The translations under genes and the position numbers were made by a program. The notes beneath the pieces were generated by a model. The model did not search any database. It was not told the origin of the DNA and saw nothing but the letters and a program-made list of their open reading frames with translations. From Alphaproteobacteria bacterium (lineage in GTDB: Bacteria; Pseudomonadota; Alphaproteobacteria; Rhodospirillales; Magnetospirillaceae), in the NCBI GenBank assembly GCA_015232485.1, contig JADFZP010000052.1, positions 1 through 12,487 of the forward strand: a stretch of 12,487 nucleotides of DNA. Direction: 5' to 3'. This document shows, piece after piece, positions 5,885-12,487 of the stretch; position 1 is the stretch's first letter, and each line of letters begins with the position of its first letter.

Positions 5885-6396
5885 AGCCCAGCTTGGTCAA
5901 CCGGATGGATATTTGGGCGCGGCATCTGGTGCCGTTCGGCCTGACCCTGTGCCTGCTGCTGGTCAACGTCACCCCCACCCGCATCCCCGGTTTCGCGGGC
6001 GTGGCGCCGATGCTGCCGATGATGGCGGTGTTCTACTGGGCGATTTTCCGGCCCGACCTGCTGCCCGCCTGGGTGGCCTTCGTGATCGGGCTGCTTTTCG
6101 ACGTGGTCTCGGGCACGCCGTTGGGCGTCAACGCCCTGGTCCTGCTGCTGGTGCAGGGGGTGACCTCGGCGCAGCGGCGCTTCTTCCTGGGCAACACATT
6201 CGTGGTGGCGTGGTGGGGTTTTGGCATGATCGCCGCAGGGGCTTCGACACTGGCCTGGATGCTGGTCTCGCTGCTGATCGACGGGCGCATCGCCTTCCGC
6301 GCCGTGCTGTTCGAATATCTGCTGACCGTCAGCCTTTATCCCGTGGTCGCTTGGGTCTTGGCCCGCACCCAGGTGATGCTGCTCAGGCAGGCGTGA
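5881..6396 (+). CDS. mreD: Rod-shape protein MreD
   Basis: MreD is a polytopic inner-membrane member of the elongasome, linking MreC with PBP2-RodA. The 171 residues are mostly hydrophobic, with about five membrane segments (near 17-32, 42-57, 62-78, 83-92 plus 105-130, and 143-163). The family landmark is the FDVVSGTPLG segment at 73-82. It starts at GTG 5881, which overlaps the mreC TGA (GTGA). This tight overlap shows translational coupling. The stop at 6394-6396 is one base before the mrdA ATG. Length and position make the assignment safe even though the family is poorly conserved. Confidence 0.93.
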   Translation: MKPSLVNRMDIWARHLVPFGLTLCLLLVNVTPTRIPGFAGVAPMLPMMAVFYWAIFRPDLLPAWVAFVIGLLFDVVSGTPLGVNALVLLLVQGVTSAQRRFFLGNTFVVAWWGFGMIAAGASTLAWMLVSLLIDGRIAFRAVLFEYLLTVSLYPVVAWVLARTQVMLLRQA

Positions 6397-6397
6397 G

Positions 6398-8275
6398 ATG
6401 AGCAACAACCGCGACAACGATCGCTCGAAGGTGTTCAGCCGGCGGGCGGCGCTTTTGGGGGGCGCGCAGCTTGCCCTGCTCTCGACGCTGGTCGGGCGGA
6501 TGTATTATCTGCAGGTCGTCGAATCCAGCAAATACGCCATGCTGGCCGACGAGAACCGCATCTCGATCCGCCTGCTGCCGCCGCCGCGCGGCCGAATCGT
6601 CGACCGCAACGGCGTGCCGATGGCGGTCAATCAATTGAATTACCGCGTGCTGGTGATTTCCGAGCAGACCAGCAGCCTCGAGGCCACCCTCAAGGCGCTG
6701 TCCGAGATCGTGCCGCTGTCCGACAACGACCGCGCCCGCATCCAGCGCGACGTCCGCCGCAGGCGCAGCTTCGTGCCGGTCACGGTGCGCGAGAACCTGA
6801 CCTGGGAGGACGTCTCCCGCATCGAGGTCAACGCCCCCGATCTGCCCGGCGTGATGATCGACGTGGGGCAAAGCCGCCATTACCCGCTGGAAAGCCTGGG
6901 CGCCCACATCCTGGGCTATGTCGCGGCGGTGTCCGAGCAGGACTTGACCGGCGACCCGCTGCTCGAACTGCCAGGCTTCCGCATCGGCAAGGCGGGCGTC
7001 GAGCGGATCTATGACCTCGGCTTGCGCGGCAAGGGCGGAACCAGCCAGGTCGAGGTCAACGCGGTCGGCCGGGTGATCCGCGAGCTGTCGCGCGACGACG
7101 GCGAGCCGGGCGCCGAGTTGCCGCTGACCATCGACCTCGACTTGCAGGAATACACCGCCCAGCGGCTGGGCGAGGAAAGCGCCTCGGTGGTGGTGATGGA
7201 CATCCACACCGGCGAGGTGCTGGTGATGGTTTCGACGCCCAGCTTCGACCCCAACGCCTTCAATCGCGGCCTGCGCGCCGACGAATGGAAGGACTTGGTG
7301 GGCAATGCGCGCGCGCCCCTGACCAACAAGTCGATCGCCGGCCAGTATCCGCCCGGCTCGACCTTCAAGATGATCGTCGCCATGGCCGGGCTGGAAGCCG
7401 GCGTCATCTCCCCCGAGCAGCGCGTCTTCTGCCCCGGCCACATGTCGCTGGGCACGGCGCGCTTCCACTGCTGGAAGAAGGGTGGGCATGGCGCGGTCGA
7501 CATGATGGCGGGTCTCAAGCACTCCTGCGACGTCTATTTCTACGAGGTGGCGCGCCGGGTTGGCATCGACCGGGTCGCCGACATGGCCAAGCGTTTCGGC
7601 ATGGGCGAGGTCACCGGCATCGACCTGCCGGGCGAGCGTTCGGGCATCGTGCCGTCACGCAAATGGAAGCAGACCACCCTGGGCCAGCCGTGGCATCCCG
7701 GCGAGACGCTGGTCAACGGCATCGGCCAGGGCTTTCTGCTGACCACGCCGCTTCAACTGGCCCTGATGACGGCGCGCATCGCCAATGGCGGCATCGCCGT
7801 GGTGCCCCATGTGGCGCGCGACCGCTTGAGCGCCGACGGCCACATGAAGCCCCGCCCAGCCCCCGACTTCCCGCCGCTCCAGGTGCCCAAGGCGGCGATC
7901 GCCATGGCGCGGCGCGGCATGAACGCGGTGACCAACGAACCGGGCGGGACGGCGTTCAACGCCCGCATCAAGGACGAGGCGATCCGCATGAGCGGCAAGA
8001 CCGGCACCGCCCAGGTGCGCCGGATCACCGCGCGCGAGCGCGAGACGGGGGTCAAGAAGAACGACGAGCTTCCCTGGAAGGAGCGCGACCACGCGCTGTT
8101 CGTGGCCTATGCGCCCGAGGACGCGCCGCGCTACGCCATCTCGGTGGTGGTCGAGCACGGCGGCGGCGGCTCGGCGGTGGCGGCGCCGATCGCCCGCGAC
8201 GTCCTGACCGAGGTGCAGCGCCGCGAGCAGGCCCGCGCCAAGCTGGCCGAAAAGGCGGGGAGCACGCGCGGATGA
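6398..8275 (+). CDS. mrdA: Penicillin-binding protein 2, peptidoglycan transpeptidase
   Basis: PBP2 cross-links new peptidoglycan in the side wall together with RodA. The 625-residue class B PBP has a short cytoplasmic N-terminus, one membrane helix at about 17-37, the PBP dimer (pedestal) domain with the RGRIVDRNG segment (64-72), and a transpeptidase domain from about 258. Catalytic motifs are S321-T-F-K324 (acylated serine), S376-C-D378 (the SxN-equivalent, SxD as usual in PBP2) and K534-T-G-T537. The ATG at 6398 follows the mreD stop by one base. The TGA overlaps the rodA ATG (ATGA). No truncation or missing key residue is seen. Confidence 0.97.
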   Translation: MSNNRDNDRSKVFSRRAALLGGAQLALLSTLVGRMYYLQVVESSKYAMLADENRISIRLLPPPRGRIVDRNGVPMAVNQLNYRVLVISEQTSSLEATLKALSEIVPLSDNDRARIQRDVRRRRSFVPVTVRENLTWEDVSRIEVNAPDLPGVMIDVGQSRHYPLESLGAHILGYVAAVSEQDLTGDPLLELPGFRIGKAGVERIYDLGLRGKGGTSQVEVNAVGRVIRELSRDDGEPGAELPLTIDLDLQEYTAQRLGEESASVVVMDIHTGEVLVMVSTPSFDPNAFNRGLRADEWKDLVGNARAPLTNKSIAGQYPPGSTFKMIVAMAGLEAGVISPEQRVFCPGHMSLGTARFHCWKKGGHGAVDMMAGLKHSCDVYFYEVARRVGIDRVADMAKRFGMGEVTGIDLPGERSGIVPSRKWKQTTLGQPWHPGETLVNGIGQGFLLTTPLQLALMTARIANGGIAVVPHVARDRLSADGHMKPRPAPDFPPLQVPKAAIAMARRGMNAVTNEPGGTAFNARIKDEAIRMSGKTGTAQVRRITARERETGVKKNDELPWKERDHALFVAYAPEDAPRYAISVVVEHGGGGSAVAAPIARDVLTEVQRREQARAKLAEKAGSTRG

Positions 8276-9423
8276 GGCGGGGCGGAGCCTTTCGGCGACC
8301 CGAGATGCTGCTGCGCGAGAAGCTGTGGCATGTCAGTTGGTCCTTCATCCTGCTGCTGTCCATGGTCGCGGGCGTCGGTTTCCTGATGCTGGTTTCGGCG
8401 GCCAACGGCAATGTCGATCCGTGGGCCTCGCGCCAGATGGTGCGATTCGGGGTCGGAGTGGGCGTGATGCTGGTGGTGGGGCTGGTCGACATCCGCATCT
8501 GGATGAAGCACGCCTACGCGCTGTACGTGATCGCCGCCATCCTGCTGGTGCTGGTCGAACTGCGCGGCACGATCGGCATGGGCGCCCAGCGCTGGATCGA
8601 TCTGGGCTTCGTCCAGTTGCAGCCCTCCGAGGTGATGAAGATCTCCCTGGTGCTGGCCTTGGCCCGCTATTTCCACGGCGCCAATCTGCAGGAGGTGGGC
8701 CGGCCGGTGTTCCTGATCGTGCCGCTTCTCATGGTGCTGGCGCCCGCCGCGCTGGTGCTGAAGCAGCCCGACCTGGGCACCGCGATTATGCTGATCCTGT
8801 CGTCGGGTGGAATCTTCTGGCTGGCCGGGGTGCGCATTTGGAAGTTCGCGGTGGTGTTCTCGGCCAGCGTGGCGGCCATCCCGGTGGCATGGAACTTCCT
8901 GCGCGAGTACCAGAAGCAGCGGGTGCTGACCTTCCTGAACCCCGAGAACGACCCGCTCGGCTCGGGCTATCACATCATGCAGTCGAAGATCGCGCTCGGC
9001 TCGGGCGGGCTTTTCGGCAAGGGCTTCATGCTGGGGACCCAAAGCCACCTGAACTTCCTGCCCGAAAAGCAGACCGATTTCATTTTCACCATGCTGGCCG
9101 AGGAATTGGGCATGGTGGGCGGGCTGGCGCTTCTGTCGCTTTACACGCTGGTGCTGATCTACGGCTTCGCGATCGCCTACCGCAGCCGCAGCCAGTTCGG
9201 CCGGCTTGTCGCCCTGGGCGTCACCACCACGTTTTTCCTATATGTTTTCATCAACATAGCCATGGTGATGGGCCTGATCCCGGTGGTCGGCGTGCCGCTG
9301 CCGCTGATCTCGTACGGCGGCACCGCCATGTTGACCCTGATGTTCGGATTTGGCCTGGTGATGAGCGTGTACGTCCACCGCGACGTCCAAATCGGCCGTC
9401 GCGGCGCCTGGGATTCGGGTTGA
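8272..9423 (+). CDS. rodA: Rod-shape glycosyltransferase RodA
   Basis: RodA (MrdB), a SEDS-family lipid II polymerase, builds glycan strands in complex with PBP2. The 383 residues carry about ten membrane helices. SEDS landmarks include QRWIDLG (106-112), QPSE (117-120), KQPDLGT (164-170), PEKQTDFIF (264-272, with D269 the likely catalytic aspartate) followed by AEELG, and a late PLISYGGT motif. I chose the ATG at 8272 because it overlaps the mrdA stop and gives the family length. The frame stays open far upstream into mrdA, but that part is a shadow. ATG 8305 is a shorter alternative. rodA ends the elongasome cluster, and a tRNA promoter begins 15 bases beyond its stop. Confidence 0.96.
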   Translation: MRRGGAFRRPEMLLREKLWHVSWSFILLLSMVAGVGFLMLVSAANGNVDPWASRQMVRFGVGVGVMLVVGLVDIRIWMKHAYALYVIAAILLVLVELRGTIGMGAQRWIDLGFVQLQPSEVMKISLVLALARYFHGANLQEVGRPVFLIVPLLMVLAPAALVLKQPDLGTAIMLILSSGGIFWLAGVRIWKFAVVFSASVAAIPVAWNFLREYQKQRVLTFLNPENDPLGSGYHIMQSKIALGSGGLFGKGFMLGTQSHLNFLPEKQTDFIFTMLAEELGMVGGLALLSLYTLVLIYGFAIAYRSRSQFGRLVALGVTTTFFLYVFINIAMVMGLIPVVGVPLPLISYGGTAMLTLMFGFGLVMSVYVHRDVQIGRRGAWDSG

Positions 9424-9437
9424 CCGCACAAAGGGTC

Positions 9438-9466
9438 TCGACAAACCCGCCCACCTTGGCTATATA
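9438..9466 (+). promoter_or_regulatory. Promoter of tRNA-Lys
   Basis: TCGACA (9438-9443) and TATATA (9461-9466) are separated by exactly 17 bases, a good sigma-70 pair. The predicted start is near 9473, about 9 bases before the mature tRNA. The stretch after the -10 is GC-rich, as in promoters under stringent control. Confidence 0.65.
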
Positions 9467-9481
9467 ACCGCCCTCCGCTTG

Positions 9482-9557
<76 letters not shown>

Positions 9558-9562
9558 AGTTT

Positions 9563-9605
9563 AGGCCCTGATTCCAAACCGGAATCAGGGCCTTTCCCTT
9601 TTTGT
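9563..9605 (+). terminator. Intrinsic terminator of tRNA-Lys
   Basis: A 13-bp perfect stem (9563-9575 with 9581-9593, core GGCCCTGATTCC/GGAATCAGGGCC) closes a 5-base loop AAACC. It is followed by the T-rich tail TTTCCCTTTTT to 9605. It starts 5 bases after the tRNA CCA end. This is the clearest terminator in the window. Confidence 0.9.
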
Positions 9606-9615
9606 TCCAGACCGC

Positions 9616-9650
9616 CGGTTTTACAATTCCAAACGGGCGGTTTTACACTT
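9616..9650. repeat. Direct repeat CGGTTTTACA, two copies with a 22-base period
   Basis: CGGTTTTACA occurs at 9616-9625 and 9638-9647; matching TTC follows each copy after one variable base. Repeated TTTTACA motifs spaced about 20 bases apart are typical of the multiple terminal repeats of IS21-family insertion sequences, but no transposase and no opposite end are present. They could equally be operators for the toxin-antitoxin pair that starts 110 bases later. Confidence 0.5.
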
Positions 9651-9697
9651 CGCGTTCCCGATATGTTCCCACGCTGAAAAGGCCCCCGTTTCGTTTA

Positions 9698-9727
9698 TTG
9701 CGAATGGGGCGGCCGATGCCATATCAT
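9698..9727 (+). promoter_or_regulatory. Promoter candidate for the HTH-PIN pair
   Basis: TTGCGA (9698-9703) and TATCAT (9722-9727, five of six to consensus) are 18 bases apart. The start would be near 9734, with the ribosome site GGAGG at 9750-9754. An imperfect inverted repeat (TTCG at 9690-9693, CGAA at 9701-9704, flanked by CCCC and GGGG runs) overlaps the -35 and could bind the antitoxin for autoregulation. Confidence 0.45.
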
Positions 9728-9759
9728 TTCCGAGACGACACCAGCCCGTGGAGGGAGAG

Positions 9760-10206
9760 ATGAGCGGCCGCGCCAACTACGACACGGTGATGCCGAGCGA
9801 GGTCGACGCCCGACTCGCCGAGGAATCCAGTCGCGTTCTGGCCAGCCACGCGGCGGGCGGCGCGTTGCGGGTGCAGCTGGACGACGGTTCCCGGCTGACC
9901 CTGCCGCACGCGGCGACCCGCCTTCTCACCCATGTGCTGGCCGAGATGGCGGCCGGCAACGCGGTGACGCTGATCCCCATCCACGCCGAGATGACCACCC
10001 AAGAGGCCGCCGACCACCTCAACGTGTCGCGCCCTTTCCTGATCGGGCTGCTCGATCGCGGGGAAATCCCCCATCACCGGGTCGGCACCCATCGCCGGGT
10101 GCGCTTCGAGGACGTCAAGGACTACAAGGACCGCATCGACGTCCAGCGCCGGGCCGTCCTCGACCAACTGGCCGCCGAGGCCCAGGACCTCGGATTGGGC
10201 TATTGA
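9760..10206 (+). CDS. Excisionase-type HTH protein, probable antitoxin
   Basis: The 148-residue protein has an N-terminal part (about 1-75) of unknown fold. It is followed by an excisionase/MerR-like winged helix (HTH_17 type) at about 79-122: TTQEAADHLNVSRPFLIGLL, then the wing RVGTHRRVRFEDVKDY. Proteins of this build are commonly found before PIN-domain genes, where they act as antitoxin and repressor of their own operon. It is probably not a phage excisionase despite the name of the fold, because it is longer and paired with the nuclease gene. The ATG at 9760 follows GGAGG by five bases. A GTG at 9748 lies on the ribosome site itself and is less likely. The stop abuts the next ATG (TGAATG). 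Confidence 0.85.
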   Translation: MSGRANYDTVMPSEVDARLAEESSRVLASHAAGGALRVQLDDGSRLTLPHAATRLLTHVLAEMAAGNAVTLIPIHAEMTTQEAADHLNVSRPFLIGLLDRGEIPHHRVGTHRRVRFEDVKDYKDRIDVQRRAVLDQLAAEAQDLGLGY

Positions 10207-10788
10207 ATGTCGCGTTACGCGGTCGTCTACGACGCGTGCGTGCTCTACTCGGCGCCGCTTCGCGACCTGCTGCTCGAACTGGCGCTGACCGACCTGTTCC
10301 GCGCCAAGTGGACGGACGCCATCCACGAGGAATGGATCGGGGCCGTGCTGCGGCAACGCCCCGACCTCGACCGCGCGCGGCTGGAACGCACACGCGTGCT
10401 GATGAACAGCCACGTCCGCGACGCGTTGGTCGAAGGCTACGAGCCGCTGATCGGCGCGATCGACGGATTGCCCGATCCCAACGACCGCCACGTGGTCGCC
10501 GCCGCCGCCCATAGCCGCGCCGACGCCGTGGTCACTTTCAATCTGAAGGACTTTCCCGCCGGTGTCCTCGACCGTCACGGTCTGGAGGCGATCCACCCCG
10601 ACCGTTTCGTCAGGGCGCAGATGGATCTCGGCGAGGCGGCTTTGGGCAAGGTGCTGGGTTGCGTACGCCGCTGCCGCGAACGCCTCGCCCGCCCGCCATT
10701 CTCGGTCGCCGAATATCTCGACTGCCTGGAGCGGCAGGCGCTTCCCACCACCGTAGCCGAATTGCGGATGTTCGCCTCGATCCTCTGA
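10207..10788 (+). CDS. PIN-domain ribonuclease, probable toxin
   Basis: The 193-residue protein opens with a PIN (VapC-like) nuclease domain. Predicted metal-binding acids are D9 (in VVYDACVLYS), E41 or E42 (HEEW), D90 and D93 (LPDPNDRHV) and D115 (FNLKDFP). PIN toxins cut tRNA, rRNA or mRNA and stop translation when the antitoxin is lost. After about residue 130 comes a helical C-terminal extension not needed for the fold, making it longer than the 130-140 residues of classic VapC. Its ATG directly follows the antitoxin stop, so the genes are co-translated. The acids look intact, so it is likely active. The RNA target cannot be told from sequence. It converges with the integrase gene 45 bases away. 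Confidence 0.86.
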   Translation: MSRYAVVYDACVLYSAPLRDLLLELALTDLFRAKWTDAIHEEWIGAVLRQRPDLDRARLERTRVLMNSHVRDALVEGYEPLIGAIDGLPDPNDRHVVAAAAHSRADAVVTFNLKDFPAGVLDRHGLEAIHPDRFVRAQMDLGEAALGKVLGCVRRCRERLARPPFSVAEYLDCLERQALPTTVAELRMFASIL

Positions 10789-10793
10789 TTACC

Positions 10794-10826
10794 TTCGACT
10801 CTCGAATAATCCGTTCGATGATCGAA
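10794..10826. repeat. Tandem palindrome, possible recombinase core site
   Basis: TTCGA-ctc-TCGAA (10794-10806) is followed after TAATCCG by TTCGA-tga-TCGAA (10814-10826), so the same 13-base palindrome occurs twice with a 20-base period. The inner halves give TCGAA-(7 bases)-TTCGA, the layout of a tyrosine-recombinase core site: inverted arms around a 7-base overlap. It lies just beyond the 3' end of the integrase gene. It could alternatively act as a two-way terminator stem or a regulator site. Confidence 0.55.
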
Positions 10827-10833
10827 TACGCGT

Positions 10834-11889
10834 CTATGTCTCGTCCGACGGATCGAGGGCCTGCTGGACGCGGCGGCCGCCCAGTTCGGCGCGGCGACGG
10901 CGTTCGGCGTAGCGGCGCGCCATCTCGGCCGTCTTGTGTCCGGTGATGGCGCCGATGGTCATCCAGTCGCATCCCACCTCGCGCAGGCGCGTCGCCGCCG
11001 TGTAGCGCAGACCGTGGGTGGTGCAGTCGTCGGGCAGGCCCGCCGCCCGATAGGCGCTGCGCATGCGGTGGCGGAAGTGATCGATGCGCAGCGGACGGCC
11101 GGCGGGGGTGGTGAGCATCACCGCTCCGCCATGCACCTCCAGCCACGGATCGAGAACCCGGGCCAGATCGGCGGCCACCGGCACCTCGACGGTCTCGCGG
11201 GTCTTCTCCTGCACGACCTTGATCCAGCCGCCCTGGAAGGCGCTGCGCAGCATGCGGACCACGTCGCCGCCGCGTTGTCCGGTGTTCAGCAGCAATTCGA
11301 ACGCGATCCGCTCGACCGTGGAAGCCGGCCAGCGGTCCCGGAAGCGACGGATCTCGTCCTCCTCCCACGCGCGATGGCCGCGGCCGGTCTTCAGCCGCTT
11401 GGGCCGGGACGCCGGATTGCTTTCACGCCAGCCGCGGTCGACGGCGAAGGACAGCACCCGGCGCAGCACCTGGATGACGTAGTTGGCGGTGCGCGGCTTG
11501 TCGGCGAAGCGGTCGCGCAACTTGAAAACGAAGGCGCGGGGCAGTGTGGCCACCATCTCGTCGCCATAGCCGGTCGCCAGCAGATCGAGATAGCGGCCAT
11601 AGTCCCTGCGGCTCCTCGGGCTGAGCTGGGTGAACTCGGGCGCCGAGCGGTAGTCGCGGATCAGGACCGCCAGACTGCCCGGCCCCGGCGCGGATCGCGG
11701 CGGCCCCTCAAAGCTCTTGTGGATCCGCTGGTACGCGGCCAGCCAGTCGGGCGCGGGCGGCGTGGTGTAGGGTATCGGCTGGCCGGCCTCGTCGGCCACG
11801 GGCACCCGCCGCCCGCCCCGGCGGTAATACGCGTAGGCACAGCCTTTGGAGTGAACCACCTGCAGGTAGGGAAGCGTGACCTTGACCAT
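10834..11889 (-). CDS. Tyrosine recombinase (phage-type integrase)
   Basis: This site-specific recombinase of 351 residues would integrate or excise a mobile element. It has an N-terminal region with a basic start (MVKVTLPYLQ...), a SAM-like core-binding domain at about 70-155, and a catalytic domain from about 170. The full catalytic set is visible: R206 (TGQRGGD), K229 (QEKTRE), H292 and R295 (HGLRYTAA), H318 (GHKT) and the nucleophile Y327 (ARRYAE). It should therefore be active. The ATG at 11889 has no clear ribosome site; TTGACG at 11939-11944 (minus strand) is a possible -35 without a good -10. It is transcribed toward the toxin-antitoxin pair and the tRNA. No other mobility gene is recognisable in the window. 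Confidence 0.93.
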   Translation of the reverse strand: MVKVTLPYLQVVHSKGCAYAYYRRGGRRVPVADEAGQPIPYTTPPAPDWLAAYQRIHKSFEGPPRSAPGPGSLAVLIRDYRSAPEFTQLSPRSRRDYGRYLDLLATGYGDEMVATLPRAFVFKLRDRFADKPRTANYVIQVLRRVLSFAVDRGWRESNPASRPKRLKTGRGHRAWEEDEIRRFRDRWPASTVERIAFELLLNTGQRGGDVVRMLRSAFQGGWIKVVQEKTRETVEVPVAADLARVLDPWLEVHGGAVMLTTPAGRPLRIDHFRHRMRSAYRAAGLPDDCTTHGLRYTAATRLREVGCDWMTIGAITGHKTAEMARRYAERRRRAELGGRRVQQALDPSDET

Positions 11890-12222
11890 CGCGGCGCCCG
11901 CGTGCTGCCCAAGGTTCAGGTGAGCCGGGCGGCGGTGCCGTCAAGAGGTGGAGCGGGCGCGAAGGAGGGAGATCGATCCCGGTCCATCGCCGAGGTCGCC
12001 GCCTCTCGGTCCACGGGGCGGCGGACTGATCCTATGCCGCCTGACGGAGATGTGCCCCAACTCCTCCTCGAAGCGCCTTGTCGGTCGGGGCGGGGCGATG
12101 CCGGCCGACGAGTCACCCGCCTATCTGTCCGAGCGGCGATCGCTCGCGCGGAAGAGGTGGCCATCGGGACAATCGGCTAGAGTGGAGTTACGACACTTCA
12201 ACTCGAAGCGAGGACCATCCCA

Positions 12223-12288
12223 ATGACCGAGGACAGAATGAGGCGACCCTCCCCGGAGCGGCGCGTCACGTCCGGCATGTCCCTTTAG
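12223..12288 (+). CDS. Very short ORF with a ribosome site
   Basis: A 21-codon ORF (MTEDRMRRPSPERRVTSGMSL) starts eight bases after GCGAGGA and ends at a TAG. Nothing in the peptide is recognisable. It could be a leader peptide or the broken start of a lost gene, since the same frame stays open from the TAG to the window edge. It is as likely to be chance. Confidence 0.15.
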   Translation: MTEDRMRRPSPERRVTSGMSL

Positions 12289-12297
12289 GAAAGGGGC
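12279..12297. repeat. Small hairpin
   Basis: CCCTTT (12281-12286) and AAAGGG (12290-12295) pair around AGG, extended by a T-G and a G-C pair to 12279-12297. No T-tract follows. It covers the stop codon of the tiny ORF. Role unknown. Confidence 0.3.
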
Positions 12298-12397
12298 CTC
12301 GTGCGGAGGAGCGTTTCCGCCTCGGCGTCAACGCGAGCCACCGGGCGCCGCGACAGCCTGTCCGCCGGGCCCAACGCGCGTGACCTCCGGCGCAACT

Positions 12398-12487
12398 CTA
12401 TTTTCCAAGACTGGCGCTGTCAGCTTCGAGGCGCAAGCGGGTCCGTGCCAATTCTAGCTCAGTGGCAATCCTCCTGCGGAGATCTGG
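12398..12487 (-). CDS. Possible C-terminal end of a gene entering from the right
   Basis: The minus strand is open from the window edge to a TAG at 12398-12400, giving 29 residues that read PDLRRRIATELELARTRLRL and then EADSASLGK. The tail is charged and helical, a plausible protein end. G or C at third positions is only about 55 percent, below the other genes here, and plus-strand frames are open over the same bases. If real, the gene is transcribed in the same direction as the integrase. No family can be named from so short a piece. Confidence 0.27.
   Translation of the reverse strand, partial: PDLRRRIATELELARTRLRLEADSASLGK

Larger units (their letters stand above)
11890..12397. other. About 500 bases with no gene I can defend
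   Basis: Several frames on both strands are open but overlap each other and have low-complexity Arg/Pro/Ala composition typical of shadow frames in GC-rich DNA. The stretch holds the possible integrase promoter, a tiny ORF at 12223-12288 and a small hairpin at 12279-12297. It may be the control region of the integrase element or decayed coding sequence. Confidence 0.5.

Noticed and set aside
7285..8271. Long upstream extension of the rodA frame
   Set aside because: It overlaps mrdA, is Arg- and Gly-rich low-complexity sequence, and the ATG at 8272 gives the normal RodA length.
9748..9759. GTG start four codons upstream for the HTH protein
   Set aside because: It overlaps the ribosome site GGAGG that serves ATG 9760.
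10936..12180. 414-residue plus-strand ORF across the integrase
   Set aside because: It is antisense to a tyrosine recombinase with all catalytic residues, and its sequence is low-complexity Gly/Arg/Ala/Gln/His.
12455..12475. TAGCTCAGTGG, resembling a tRNA D-arm
   Set aside because: No matching GAGC, anticodon arm, T-arm or acceptor stem is nearby; a chance match.
12301..12487. Plus-strand frame open from GTG 12301 to the window edge
   Set aside because: Ser/Arg/Ala-rich shadow-like composition, a change in third-position bias near 12395 and a competing minus-strand frame; not enough to call a gene.

Overview
The window looks like chromosomal DNA from a high-GC alphaproteobacterium, most likely Rhodospirillales and close to Magnetospirillum, Phaeospirillum or Rhodospirillum. 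This rests on the GC-rich third codon positions, the style of MreB and PBP2, and the leuA-mreBCD-mrdA-rodA gene order. The genus is inference; no search was run.

Layout. (1) 1-830: an unrecognised two-gene unit on the minus strand: a 75-residue basic protein, then a 182-residue protein with a four-cysteine cluster. The two genes overlap by ATGA. (2) 894-1790, minus: serB, the last step of serine synthesis. (3) 1791-2229: a 440-base divergent intergenic region. Most of it appears to be a structured leader for leuA. It holds several hairpins, a 41-codon upstream ORF with a good ribosome site, and a long nested stem at 2114-2204 that contains the end of that ORF. (4) 2230-3786: leuA, committing step of leucine synthesis. 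(5) 3880-9423: the rod-shape (elongasome) cluster mreB, mreC, mreD, mrdA (PBP2) and rodA. From mreC onward the genes overlap or nearly touch, so they are probably one transcript. (6) 9438-9605: tRNA-Lys(CTT) with its own promoter and a strong intrinsic terminator. (7) 9606-12487: accessory DNA. It holds a paired direct repeat, a toxin-antitoxin-like pair (excisionase-type HTH protein plus PIN-domain nuclease), a tandem palindrome, a complete tyrosine recombinase pointing back at the pair, and about 600 bases with no gene I can defend.

How the parts work together. MreB filaments inside the membrane, MreC and MreD across it, the glycosyltransferase RodA and the transpeptidase PBP2 form the machine for lateral wall growth. 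serB and leuA are housekeeping amino acid genes beside it. The stretch after the tRNA is a typical insertion hotspot with a recombinase and a stabilising toxin-antitoxin pair. However, no duplicated tRNA 3' end is visible in the window, so the element borders are open.

The items most worth a second look are the leuA leader RNA, the tandem palindrome at 10794-10826 (which has the form of a tyrosine-recombinase core site), and the unknown two-gene unit at the left edge.
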